Below are positions 6,818-13,132 of a stretch of DNA of 13,385 nucleotides, piece by piece. The position numbers were made by a program, and so were the translations under genes. The stretch is from Salinirussus sp. GTDB lineage: Archaea; Halobacteriota; Halobacteria; Halobacteriales; Haloarculaceae. How positions within the stretch are numbered: position 1 is the stretch's first letter; each line of letters begins with the position of its first letter. Below the pieces are notes generated by a model. The model was given only the letters and a program-made list of their open reading frames with translations, did not search any database and was not told where the DNA came from. Location of the stretch: NCBI GenBank assembly GCA_028275005.1, contig JAQCNN010000141.1, positions 1-13,385 of the forward strand, given 5' to 3'.

Positions 6818-7621
6818 TCAGCCGTCGTCGGTGTCCGCCGGCAGTCCCCCGAAGGCCGCCAGCGCCTCCCGTTCCAAGGGATGGAGCTCACCGGGGACGA
6901 CGAGCAGGTGTAACGGCGGGCCAAAGTCCCCGTCCCCGAGTGTCGCCAACTCATCGGCCCGGACCGTCGGGTTCTCGCTGCCGGCCTGGCCGACGACGAC
7001 ACCAACCCCCGAGAGCCCCGCGTCGGCGAGCAGCCCCGCGGCGTGGTCGCCGGTCATGTAGCGGTCCTCGGGGTCGTTCCCGTCCCCACGGCTGTGGCCC
7101 TTGTCACGGTCGATATCCAGATAGACCAGCGTGTGCAGCCCGCGCTGGCGGTTGTCCCCGATGGTCCCGAGGACGCTGTCGGGAACCCCCTCACCGCCGT
7201 GAGAGGACTCGAAGGGGAGCGTGGTCGCCTTCCCAAAGCGGTAGTTCTGGAGCCCGGTCAGCGAGGCCGCGGCCGCCGCCGCGGTGGTTCCGTGGATCAC
7301 GGAGGTGTCGACCCCGCGCTCGTGGGCGCGCAGCCGGAGGTCGGCGTGTGTGGTCGACACCATCGGGTCCCCGCCCGTCAGAAAGACAGCATCACCATCG
7401 GCGGCGGCGTCCAGGACCGGGGCAGGGTCGCGCTCGACGCCCGCGCGGTCCCGCACCTCGATGTCGACGTTGTGGGTCGCTTCCAGGGCCGCGACGGTCG
7501 CCCCGGTCAGCCGGCTCGTGTAGAACTCGGCAAAGACCCGGTCAGCCTCACGGATGGCCGCTCGCCCCCGGACCGTGACCGAACGCTCGTCGTACAGCCC
7601 CAGGCCGACGAAGGTGAGCAT
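6818..7621 (-). CDS. dph5: Diphthine synthase (S-adenosylmethionine-dependent EF2 methyltransferase)
   Basis: A 267-aa Dph5/DphB. It methylates the modified histidine of elongation factor EF2 (three methyl transfers in archaea), giving diphthine on the way to diphthamide. The class III (tetrapyrrole-type) methyltransferase fold is shown by FVGLGLYDERSVT at the N-terminus, GGDPMVSTTHADL (83-95), GLQNYRFGKATTLPF (123-137), LVYLDI (165-170) and VVPGELHPLE (241-250). Length is normal. The frame is open far upstream, opposite trm5, but the ATG at 7621 fits the family start MLTFVGLGLYD, and a TATA-like CTTATG (7645-7650) lies 24-29 nt upstream. The acidic insert around 171-187 (DRDKGHSRGDGNDPED) looks like halophile-type sequence. 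Confidence 0.95.
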   Translation of the reverse strand: MLTFVGLGLYDERSVTVRGRAAIREADRVFAEFYTSRLTGATVAALEATHNVDIEVRDRAGVERDPAPVLDAAADGDAVFLTGGDPMVSTTHADLRLRAHERGVDTSVIHGTTAAAAAASLTGLQNYRFGKATTLPFESSHGGEGVPDSVLGTIGDNRQRGLHTLVYLDIDRDKGHSRGDGNDPEDRYMTGDHAAGLLADAGLSGVGVVVGQAGSENPTVRADELATLGDGDFGPPLHLLVVPGELHPLEREALAAFGGLPADTDDG

Positions 7622-7747
7622 GCCCACACTCCCGCCGAGAACCTCATAAGTCGTGTGCACCCGGAGTAACGGGTCGACAGCCCCGGCGCCCGGATGTGGG
7701 CGCTCCCGCATCGCTACCCTTACTCCCCGCGGTCGCCAGGACGAACT
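7622..7747. promoter_or_regulatory. Divergent promoter region of dph5 and trm5-like gene
   Basis: The minus-strand CTTATG (7645-7650) serves dph5. A plus-strand CTTAC near 7719-7723 lies about 27 nt before the ATG at 7748. Both positions suit leaderless transcripts. Confidence 0.5.
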
Positions 7748-8725
7748 ATGGTCTACTGCGTGTGCGTCACCCGCGAGGACGGCGAGACAGCCCGCCAGGC
7801 CCTCGCCGAGCGTGACCTCGTGGACGAGGGCCACGAGATCAGCGCCGAGGACGACACGCTCTACATCCCTGTCACCGACCCCGCTGCGGTCCCCGGGAGG
7901 TTCGCGGTAGTCGACCGCGACGTGCCACGCCGCGAGACCGAGACCATGCCGGCGGACCTGCTCGACTTTACGCCCTCCTACGAGCGGCTGGGCGATATCG
8001 CCATCGTCGACGAGGACGACCCCGACCGGGCGCGGGCGCTGGCCGATGCCATTGTGGAGTCGGCCCTGCCCGTCGAGACTGTCCTCAACCGCGCCTCGAA
8101 GGTCCGCGGCGAGAAGCGGGTCCGGGACTGGGCGGTGCTCGCGGGCGAAGGGACCGAGACCGTCCACCGGGAGTACGGCCACGAGTTCGCAGTCGACCTC
8201 GCGACGGTGTACTTCTCCCCGCGGCTGGCCACCGAACGCCACCGTGTGGCCGAGCAGGTGAGCCCCGACGAGCACGCCTTCGACATGTTCGCCGGCGTCG
8301 GCCCCTTCGTGGTCCCCGTCGCCGCCCGGGGCGCGACAGCGGTGGGTGTGGACATCAACGAGACGGCCATCGGGTACCTCCGGGAGAACGCCCGCCGGAA
8401 CGGTGTCGCCGACCGGGTGACCGCCATCCACGGGGATGCGAGCGAGGTGGCAGCCGAGTACGCCGGCTGGGCGGACCGGCTGGTGATGAACCTCCCACAC
8501 AGCGCCGACGAGTTTCTGGAGGCCGCAGTCACGGTTGCGAGCGAGGAGGCCGTGGTCCATTACTACGATATCCAGCACGAGGACGACCCGTACGGCCCCG
8601 GCGAGACGGCGGTCCGTGCAGCCGCCGAACCAACTTACGACGTGACCGTCGAGACCCGTCACACGGTCCGGTCGTACGCCCCTCACGAGCTGAACGTCGT
8701 GCTCGACGTCCGGCTGTCGCGGTGA
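7748..8725 (+). CDS. trm5: Class I SAM-dependent tRNA methyltransferase, Trm5 family (tRNA m1G37)
   Basis: A 325-aa Trm5-family enzyme. Archaeal Trm5 adds a methyl group to N1 of G37 next to the tRNA anticodon, which prevents frameshifting. About residues 1-80 form a small N-terminal domain that recognises the tRNA. The linker has the family pattern VLNRASKVRGEKRVRDW (112-128), and VDLATVYFSPRLATERHRVA (149-168) follows. The Rossmann methyltransferase core has the SAM loop DMFAGVGPFVVPVA (179-192), VDINETAI (201-208), and the catalytic-type motif NLPHSADEF (248-256). The end VRSYAPHELNVVLDV is typical. It could be a Trm5a- or Taw2-like paralogue, so the exact subgroup is less certain than the family. 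The ATG at 7748 is supported by the promoter spacing. Confidence 0.88.
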   Translation: MVYCVCVTREDGETARQALAERDLVDEGHEISAEDDTLYIPVTDPAAVPGRFAVVDRDVPRRETETMPADLLDFTPSYERLGDIAIVDEDDPDRARALADAIVESALPVETVLNRASKVRGEKRVRDWAVLAGEGTETVHREYGHEFAVDLATVYFSPRLATERHRVAEQVSPDEHAFDMFAGVGPFVVPVAARGATAVGVDINETAIGYLRENARRNGVADRVTAIHGDASEVAAEYAGWADRLVMNLPHSADEFLEAAVTVASEEAVVHYYDIQHEDDPYGPGETAVRAAAEPTYDVTVETRHTVRSYAPHELNVVLDVRLSR

Positions 8726-8732
8726 CGTGATT

Positions 8733-8748
8733 CGCAATTCTTATTGCG
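8733..8748 (+). promoter_or_regulatory. Promoter box of tRNA-Thr in a short palindrome
   Basis: CGCAAT, TCTT, ATTGCG form a perfect 6-bp inverted repeat containing a TTCTTATT box, centred about 33 nt before the tRNA. It can act as the tRNA promoter, and as RNA it could end the trm5 transcript 8 nt after that gene's stop. Confidence 0.45.
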
Positions 8749-8774
8749 TGTATCGACCCAAGCAGAGAGTGCGT

Positions 8775-8849
8775 GCCGGTGTAGCTCAGACTGGCTAGAG
8801 CGATTCCTTCGTAAGGAATAGGCCGAGGGTTCAAATCCCTCCACCGGCT
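8775..8849 (+). tRNA. tRNA-Thr (anticodon CGT)
   Basis: A complete 75-nt cloverleaf. The 7-bp acceptor stem is GCCGGTG with CACCGGC. The D arm pairs GCTC with GAGC. The anticodon stem is ATTCC with GGAAT and the loop TTCGTAA gives anticodon CGT, reading ACG (Thr). The T arm is GAGGG, TTCAAAT, CCCTC. The discriminator base is T, as expected for archaeal tRNA-Thr. There is no intron and CCA is not encoded. The pyrimidine-rich stretch right after it (8850-8866) is a likely terminator. Confidence 0.96.
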
Positions 8850-9100
8850 CTAACTTTCCTCTTCAATAGTGGGCTCGTTGGAGAACAATCACCTCTCCGA
8901 GCGTGGCGTCCGCGCCGCGGTGAAACGCACTGCCGGGGCCGCCGCCGACCGAGACCGCGGTCGTCAACGAGTTCGGCGGCGTCAAGGTCGTGTGACACGG
9001 TGGGTGCCGTGGTCGCCGTATGGTCGTTGTCTGGTACATCGGTGGACTGGCCGGCGGCGAGACCGACCGGGAATTCGACGGTGGCGGTCGGGATGTGGCT
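8850..9100. other. About 250 bp after tRNA-Thr with no intact gene
   Basis: After the T-rich end of the tRNA unit I find no convincing gene. A short plus-strand frame ending at 8995 reads as a plausible protein C-terminus (PTETAVVNEFGGVKVV) but has an in-frame stop just upstream, so it could be a remnant. No second copy of the tRNA 3' end is found in this window, so there is no sign of a tRNA-targeted integration. Confidence 0.4.
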
Positions 9101-9184
9101 TATACTGCCGGACGTAAGCCATTCAAGAATTTCGCCACCCCGGGGTGGCGAATCTATTTACAAAGTTACGTCCGACAGTATTAA
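9101..9184. repeat. 84-bp dyad-symmetric element, copy A
   Basis: The whole segment is one dyad centred at 9141.5. The outer arms are 9103-9117 and 9166-9180 (15 bp, one mismatch). The core 9131-9152 is a perfect 22-bp palindrome (TTCGCC through GGCGAA, centre CCCCGGGG). It aligns without gaps to copy B at 11953-12036 (offset 2852, about 57 of 82 aligned positions identical). Its right end overlaps the TAA of the LolA-like gene on the minus strand, so in RNA it would be a strong hairpin right at that gene's 3' end. Confidence 0.85.
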
Positions 9185-10476
9185 CCGCCACACTCGACCG
9201 ACTCCGCAACCTGGATCGTCAACTCACGGGGAACCCCTTGTCCGACCACGGTGTACCGGTACTCCGGACAGGACCACTGAACGATCCTGCTCGTCGTAGA
9301 CCGGCTGTACGTCGCGTTCTGCCCGTTAATCGTGAGGGTCGAGTCGGCACCCCGGTCGGTGTCGTTCACCGGCCTCAGGTTGGAGCGGTTCTTGACCGGT
9401 GCGACACTGACGGAGAGCGCTGCCGTGTCGTTGACGTAGTCCAGGCGGAGTAAGCGGGTCTCACCGGCAGTCAGACGCGCGCTATCGAAGCTAAACGAGT
9501 CTGGCAGGTCCGGCTCTGGCACGGGGACTGTGGTGTTGGCCGCGAGCGCTGGCCGGTCCCGGTACACGACCCTGTCGGTGGTAGATAACACCGAATTGAC
9601 TGTGGCGTTCTCCGGCGGCGTGAACGTGAACAGCGAGTCGTCGAGCCCGGGGTTGACGGTGACGTTGCTGAGCACTCGTGTCGTCCGGAACCGGTCGCCG
9701 TAAGACAACTCCGTCCGGAGCGGGAGGAACCACTCCGTGTCGATGTACATCCGCCGGGTGAAGTTGGAGAACTTCCCTGTGGCGCCCTGGCCCGGCGCAG
9801 TCCCGACCTCGAGTAAATAGGTTTCACGACCGTCCACCGTCGCTGTCCCGTTGTACACCAGCGTAACGTTGCCCGTTGAGCTGTTCGCCCGGGTGGTCGT
9901 CGGCTGTTGTCGTGGCTGCTGTCGCGGGCTGTCGACAGGGGCCCGGGTCACCGGCGCTCCCAGCGAAACCTGTTTGCGCTCGTCGACACTCGCCCGACTC
10001 ACGTTGAGCCGGGCGAACAGCCGCTCGATACGCTCGCCTTGGCGCACGTACCGTGGGTCTGTGGCGTCCATCGGGAAAACCGTCGCAGTGTTGTTCCGGC
10101 GGTCGTACCTCCACAGAGCCGAGCCGTTCGAGACGGTGAGTGTGGCACGGCTGCCGACTGTTCGGAACATCCCCGTCCCTGGGCGGGCGCTGAGCGTGCC
10201 CGTGTAGTTTCGTTTCGGGGTGGGGGCGGCGTAGGTCTGCTTCACCGTCGCGTTGAACCCGTCCATCGACACGAGCCTGTCAGAGGCGTTCTGGCCGACC
10301 GTCCCCGTCTGTGGAGTCTCCTGCGTCGAGAGCGTCGAGACCGCGACCAGCCCGGTAGCAGGAACCGCACCGACCAGCAGGATCACCGCAACGTACAGGC
10401 GCACGCGCTGGGCCACTCCTATCGACCCCGACGAGCGCTCGGCGAGTAGATGGTGCATCCACTGTCTGTCATCCAT
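9181..10476 (-). CDS. Membrane-anchored LolA-like secreted or cell-surface protein
   Basis: A 431-aa protein with one N-terminal membrane segment (about 28-48) after a cytoplasmic stretch, and a long outside domain. Residues about 70-290 look like the haloarchaeal LolA-like fold (outer-membrane-lipoprotein-sorting type beta sheet): FNATVKQTYAAP, LWRYDRRNNTATVFP, TYLLEVGTA, MYIDTEWFLPLRTELSYGDRF, SLFTFTPPENATV. About 322-431 resembles the DUF4367-type domain often paired with it (LPDSFSFDSARLTAGET, ending RELTIQVAESVECGG). More than a dozen N-x-S/T sequons suggest heavy N-glycosylation. Archaea of this type lack an outer membrane, so a true Lol role is unlikely and function is unknown. The start is supported by a TTAAAT box (10501-10506) 27 nt upstream. 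Residues 175-200 are a Gln/Pro/Thr-rich linker. Confidence 0.8.
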   Translation of the reverse strand: MDDRQWMHHLLAERSSGSIGVAQRVRLYVAVILLVGAVPATGLVAVSTLSTQETPQTGTVGQNASDRLVSMDGFNATVKQTYAAPTPKRNYTGTLSARPGTGMFRTVGSRATLTVSNGSALWRYDRRNNTATVFPMDATDPRYVRQGERIERLFARLNVSRASVDERKQVSLGAPVTRAPVDSPRQQPRQQPTTTRANSSTGNVTLVYNGTATVDGRETYLLEVGTAPGQGATGKFSNFTRRMYIDTEWFLPLRTELSYGDRFRTTRVLSNVTVNPGLDDSLFTFTPPENATVNSVLSTTDRVVYRDRPALAANTTVPVPEPDLPDSFSFDSARLTAGETRLLRLDYVNDTAALSVSVAPVKNRSNLRPVNDTDRGADSTLTINGQNATYSRSTTSRIVQWSCPEYRYTVVGQGVPRELTIQVAESVECGG

Positions 10477-10500
10477 TTAGACTGTCTGCGTTCTGCGTTC

Positions 10501-10506
10501 TTAAAT
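10501..10506 (-). promoter_or_regulatory. TATA box of the LolA-like gene
   Basis: The minus strand reads ATTTAA here, centred about 27 nt upstream of the ATG at 10476. No SD is seen, so the transcript is probably leaderless. Confidence 0.6.
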
Positions 10507-10917
10507 GCGACAGTGCCGGTCGTCGTTCAAGTAGTCGGCGTGGGAAAGCGGGGGTCGGTGAGTCGCCGTTTAGCCGTCGGCCCCGATTGCCGGTGGCCGC
10601 GCCGGTCACTTGGATAGCTGTCCAGTTCCAGCCGGCGCCGAGGTCAGCCGTGACCCGCCCCTCGCCCGGCGCGTTCGGGTTCGTGGGCCGGGTGTGTCCC
10701 CGGCTGGCGACGGGGAGCGACGGGCGTTGGCGCGTCGTTCAGTGAACGTCCGCTGCTAGTCGCCCGCCCGAAATCACGGCCCTGGGTCCGGGGTGGGTGA
10801 GGCCGAGGTATCACGGCTGACGCGGCTCTCGTCGGTGATGCGGAGATGGACGGCACCGGCCTGGAACCCACCGACGGCGAGGATACAGGCGAGGCCCTAT
10901 CCTCGTAACTCGACGGG
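10507..10917. other. Region without an intact gene; fragments of decayed coding sequence
   Basis: No frame here has both a start and protein-like sequence. Two minus-strand stretches look like gene pieces. At about 10774-10896 a frame of 40 codons, bounded by stops, reads as a hydrophobic segment plus tail (GLACILAVGGFQAGAVHLRI, ending in a Pro/Thr/Asp-rich end). At about 10589-10670 another reads VTADLGAGWNWTAIQVTGA, similar in style to secreted haloarchaeal pilin-like domains. They are in different frames. A decayed surface-protein gene is possible but not shown. Confidence 0.3.
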
Positions 10918-11220
10918 CTACTCGGAGTGGCCGGCGGCTCCGTTCTGCTGGCGTGGCTCACCGATTTCGGTGACTGGTGGCCCGTTCGTCTCCACGTCTT
11001 CGAGTAGTGAATTTAGCTCACCCTCGGCGGCGTCATACGGCTCATAGTACGGGTTCCGGACCATCACCGAGTCCACCGTCACCGGCACGTGGAGGACGCC
11101 CCGCTCCGGGTCCAGTACGCGGGCCGGTGCCTCCGGGGCAAGGGTGCCGTCCGTGGGGGCGTCCTCGCTCACGAGGAGATAGCGGCTGTCATTCGGTAGT
11201 TTAGCGAGTATCTGTAGCAT
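10918..11220 (-). CDS. Uncharacterised 100-aa protein
   Basis: I do not recognise this protein. It starts MLQILAKLPNDSRYLLVSED and has an acidic, haloarchaeal composition. The N-terminal half alternates short beta-like segments (RYLLVSED, GVLHVPVTVDSVMVRNPYYEPY). A likely helix follows (DAAEGELNSLLEDVE, about 63-77), then a flexible Pro/Gln/Gly-rich tail. No membrane segment or cysteine is present. Support for a real gene comes from the composition and from a T-rich TATA-like box (TTTTTGTAAG, 11243-11250 region) 25-30 nt upstream of the ATG, which fits a leaderless transcript. It stands alone on the minus strand between gene-poor stretches. Confidence 0.6.
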   Translation of the reverse strand: MLQILAKLPNDSRYLLVSEDAPTDGTLAPEAPARVLDPERGVLHVPVTVDSVMVRNPYYEPYDAAEGELNSLLEDVETNGPPVTEIGEPRQQNGAAGHSE

Positions 11221-11649
11221 ATATAACTACTGACGGGGTGCTTACAAAAATCCCGCCCTGCGGCGCGGCGGGACCACAGACCGTCCACGCGACTTGACCG
11301 GGGGCTGGTGTGGGCAGTCACCGGTGTTGACGTGGGGGCGGTCTACCAAGACCCGTCGGTAAAGCGACTGTACCGGCGACTGACGGGGCAGAGAGACCGA
11401 CCGAAAGCGGCGAACAGCCACCGCCAGGTCGGTACCGAGGGTCACCACCGACGCCGAGTGACAAACACCGAGCGACGATCAAAAAAGCGAGCGAGGGCGA
11501 GAGACCGCGCGAGCGTTCGAGAGTAAAGAGAGCGAGCGCGACCAGGCAGGATAAACCGGGGACCTGTCGGTCAAGAGGCCACGACCGGCGACGTTCGGAC
11601 GACTTCAACGCCGCCGAACCCGTCGTCGACGACATCGTGCACGCCGGCG
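11221..11649. other. Gene-free, partly low-complexity region
   Basis: This 429-nt stretch holds no convincing protein gene. At 11251-11273 a 7-bp GC-rich stem (TCCCGCC with GGCGGGA) is followed on the minus strand by five T residues. This is terminator-like, and the T run also serves as the probable TATA box of the next minus-strand gene. About 11471-11540 is a purine-rich, low-complexity track (GAGCGAG-type units with an A6 run at 11481-11486). I found no tRNA, RNase P RNA or SRP RNA motifs. Confidence 0.5.
11251..11273 (-). terminator. Hairpin followed by a T run (terminator-like)
   Basis: On the minus strand a 7-bp GC stem with a 9-nt loop is directly followed by TTTTT (11246-11250). There is no clear gene upstream on this strand to terminate, so the role is uncertain. 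Confidence 0.35.
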
Positions 11650-11922
11650 ATGAACTCGTTCGTGGAGCGAACCCTGTTCGCGGCACTCCCGCTCAGCGAG
11701 CTAACAGACGCATTCGGCAAGTCAGAGGCGCTGTTGATACCAGCGGTGTTCTCTGGCTTGTCCCACTACACGGTCACCCCGGGCGGTCCGGTGGGCGTGC
11801 TCCTGACAGGTATTCTTGACTGGGTACTCGCAAAACTCATGATAGAAACACGCAGTATCGTCGCCGCTTGGATGATTCACCTTTTCGTCGATCTCGTCAT
11901 TTTCGCGGCAGTTCTGACCTGA
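11600..11922 (+). pseudogene. CPBP (CAAX-protease-like) intramembrane protease remnant, frameshifted
   Basis: The frame from 11650 to 11922 reads as the C-terminal part of a CPBP-family membrane endopeptidase. It has LFAALPLSELTDAFGK, then SGLSHYTVTPGGPVGVLLTGILDWVLAKLMIETRS and WMIHLFVDLVIFAAVL, with the usual His in SHY and in WMIHLF. The family's first motif (EExxxR) appears only in a different frame, as GDELVRGA near 11647-11672. This points to a small indel between 11655 and 11680. The N-terminal membrane helices of the normal 220-300-aa protein are missing. It could be expressed as a 90-aa peptide from the ATG at 11650, but the catalytic glutamates would be lost. Dyad element copy B begins about 30 nt after its stop. 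Confidence 0.7.
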
Positions 11923-11952
11923 TATCGGACGATGATGTCCTCAGCGACTCCT

Positions 11953-12036
11953 AACACTGCCGGCTGTGCGTCTGTAACGAATTTCGCGACCCCGGGGTCA
12001 CGGATATCTTCAGACAGTTACAGCCAGCAGTGTAAA
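11953..12036. repeat. 84-bp dyad-symmetric element, copy B
   Basis: This is the ungapped homologue of copy A, centred at 11993.5. The outer arms are 11954-11967 and 12020-12033 (14 bp, one mismatch). The core is CGCGACC CCGG GGTCACG, with one mismatched pair. Compared with copy A, three base pairs are changed on both sides so that pairing is kept: A-T to C-G and C-G to T-A in the outer arm, and C-G to G-C in the core. It lies just after the CPBP remnant. Confidence 0.82.
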
Positions 12037-12055
12037 GGCCGGCGTTCGTGAAGCT

Positions 12056-12403
12056 GTGACTGGTTGCGCCGCACTCACGCCCTCCATACGACCGCTGAAA
12101 CCGATTCGAGCTTTGCGCGGAGTTGTGTGCCGAACAGAGAGGTTGGGTCGATCGCTCCTCACACTCGGCACTCGTGCGATGGAACACGTCGGGCGTCTCG
12201 AAGACATCGTTGACGTCGCCGATGTCTCGAACAGTCGACGGCGAAAAGGAGAGCTGTCATGGAAGCACATGGTCGCAGTCGCTGTTCGAGACCGGTACCT
12301 GAAGCAGCCACCGAAGGACAGCCTGTCCGCGCCGATGGTGGGGTCTCTATCAGAGCCAGTCGTCGGGGAGTTCGTCCTGATGGTCGTCGATGACAACCAG
12401 TAG
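12056..12403 (+). other. Open frame of doubtful status, possible gene remnant
   Basis: A 115-codon frame whose middle part (about 12180-12305) reads like protein (MEHVGRLEDIVDVADVSN, then ELSWKHMVAVAVRDRYL) with haloarchaeal codon use. Its ends do not read like protein, and its 3' end overlaps the regulator gene on the other strand by 54 nt. I do not recognise it. It may be a fragment of a longer lost gene. Confidence 0.25.
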
Positions 12404-12667
12404 TGGCGCGATATCGCCCCAGTTGGGGCCTTTGCTTATCTCGTTTGTCTCCTGGTCCCACCTGATGAACCCCTTCCCTTCGAGTTTTGGCAGGTGGTTG
12501 TGGACGAGTTCAGTTTCGAGGACATCGGGCTCAACGTCATCCGAGACAACGTTCAGCGGGTCCCGGTCGTCGTCGTCCTGTGGGTTGTGTTCCAGCAGCG
12601 AGAGAAGTAACTGCCGTCGGTACGGGTCAGACAGCGCCGCAAACATGTCGTCAACGTTCACGCTCAC
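12350..12667 (-). CDS. Winged-helix (ArsR-like, DUF7344-type) transcriptional regulator
   Basis: A 105-aa small DNA-binding protein. DMFAALSDPYRRQLLLSLLE (7-26) is the first helix pair common to haloarchaeal ArsR/DUF7344 proteins. VLETELVHNHLPKLEGKGFIRWD (49-71) is the recognition helix and the start of the wing, with the typical H-x-L-P-K-L-E-x-x-G-F-I pattern. The C-terminal helix (IAPLLVVIDDHQDELP) is probably for dimerisation. The start is GTG at 12667, chosen because a TATATG box (12693-12698) lies 28 nt upstream; the next ATG is residue 8. There are no metal-binding cysteines, so metal sensing is unlikely. Such proteins are very numerous in haloarchaea and the target is unknown. Confidence 0.82.
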   Translation of the reverse strand: MSVNVDDMFAALSDPYRRQLLLSLLEHNPQDDDDRDPLNVVSDDVEPDVLETELVHNHLPKLEGKGFIRWDQETNEISKGPNWGDIAPLLVVIDDHQDELPDDWL

Positions 12668-12692
12668 ACCGGGTAGCTGTACGACCCCATGG

Positions 12693-12698
12693 TATATG
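12693..12698 (-). promoter_or_regulatory. TATA box of the winged-helix regulator
   Basis: CATATA on the minus strand lies about 28 nt upstream of the GTG at 12667, which supports the GTG start and a leaderless transcript. Confidence 0.55.
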
Positions 12699-12832
12699 GA
12701 CTGATGACTTGGTTGATAAAGTTTCGCCCCCGGAGCGTCGTTGAGGAGGTGTCAGTACCCCTCTGTCGAGGGAGCCCAGCCGCGCGCCGCGTGGACCGGC
12801 CGGCGCGCTCACACACTGTCCGCCGGGTTATC

Positions 12833-13132
12833 TTATCGCATACCTGACATTGGTGGCCCCCAGTTCGTGGTTTCACTGTCTATTCGCTCGACGGAGGTCT
12901 GACACGTGCCACAGGTTCGTTGCTCCGCGGCGACGTAGACCTGCTGACACTCGGGGCAGCTGTACAGGGACGGTGGTGCGTCAGTGTCCGTCGTCCCCGG
13001 TTCTGTCGACGCCACACGCGCGACCCCTCGGTCGGCGTCACCCTCACTCCCCTCCCCTGCTGTGCTGGTTGACTCCCCGTCGCTCGGCGACGGTGTCAAC
13101 CGCCTGAACACCCGTTTCGCCCGATCGAACAT
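12833..13132 (-). CDS. Small zinc-ribbon protein
   Basis: A 99-aa protein with a basic, possibly amphipathic N-terminus (MFDRAKRVFRRL). A disordered Ser/Thr/Asp/Gly-rich linker follows (about 13-53), then a zinc ribbon with C59-P-E-C62 and C74-G-T-C77 (LYSCPECQQVYVAAEQRTCGTC). The two knuckles are 11 residues apart, enough to bind one zinc ion. Small proteins of this build are common in haloarchaea and mostly uncharacterised. The ATG at 13132 is the first in frame. The promoter is less clear than for neighbours; TATCC-like boxes lie about 15-35 nt upstream. No partner is evident. Confidence 0.7.
   Translation of the reverse strand: MFDRAKRVFRRLTPSPSDGESTSTAGEGSEGDADRGVARVASTEPGTTDTDAPPSLYSCPECQQVYVAAEQRTCGTCQTSVERIDSETTNWGPPMSGMR

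Noticed and set aside
7622..8737. N-terminal extension of dph5 opposite the trm5 gene
   Set aside because: Antisense to a clear methyltransferase. The known Dph5 N-terminus starts at the ATG at 7621, which has its own TATA box.
8775..9184. Possible integration site at tRNA-Thr
   Set aside because: No second copy of the tRNA 3' end and no integrase gene are present in the window.
9000..9299. Plus-strand frame through dyad element A
   Set aside because: Runs through a perfect palindrome and antisense to the LolA-like gene, with no protein-like sequence in its second half.
11300..11530. Plus- and minus-strand frames considered as transposase or TnpB-type fragments
   Set aside because: No catalytic or zinc-ribbon motifs could be found, and the composition is that of shadow frames.
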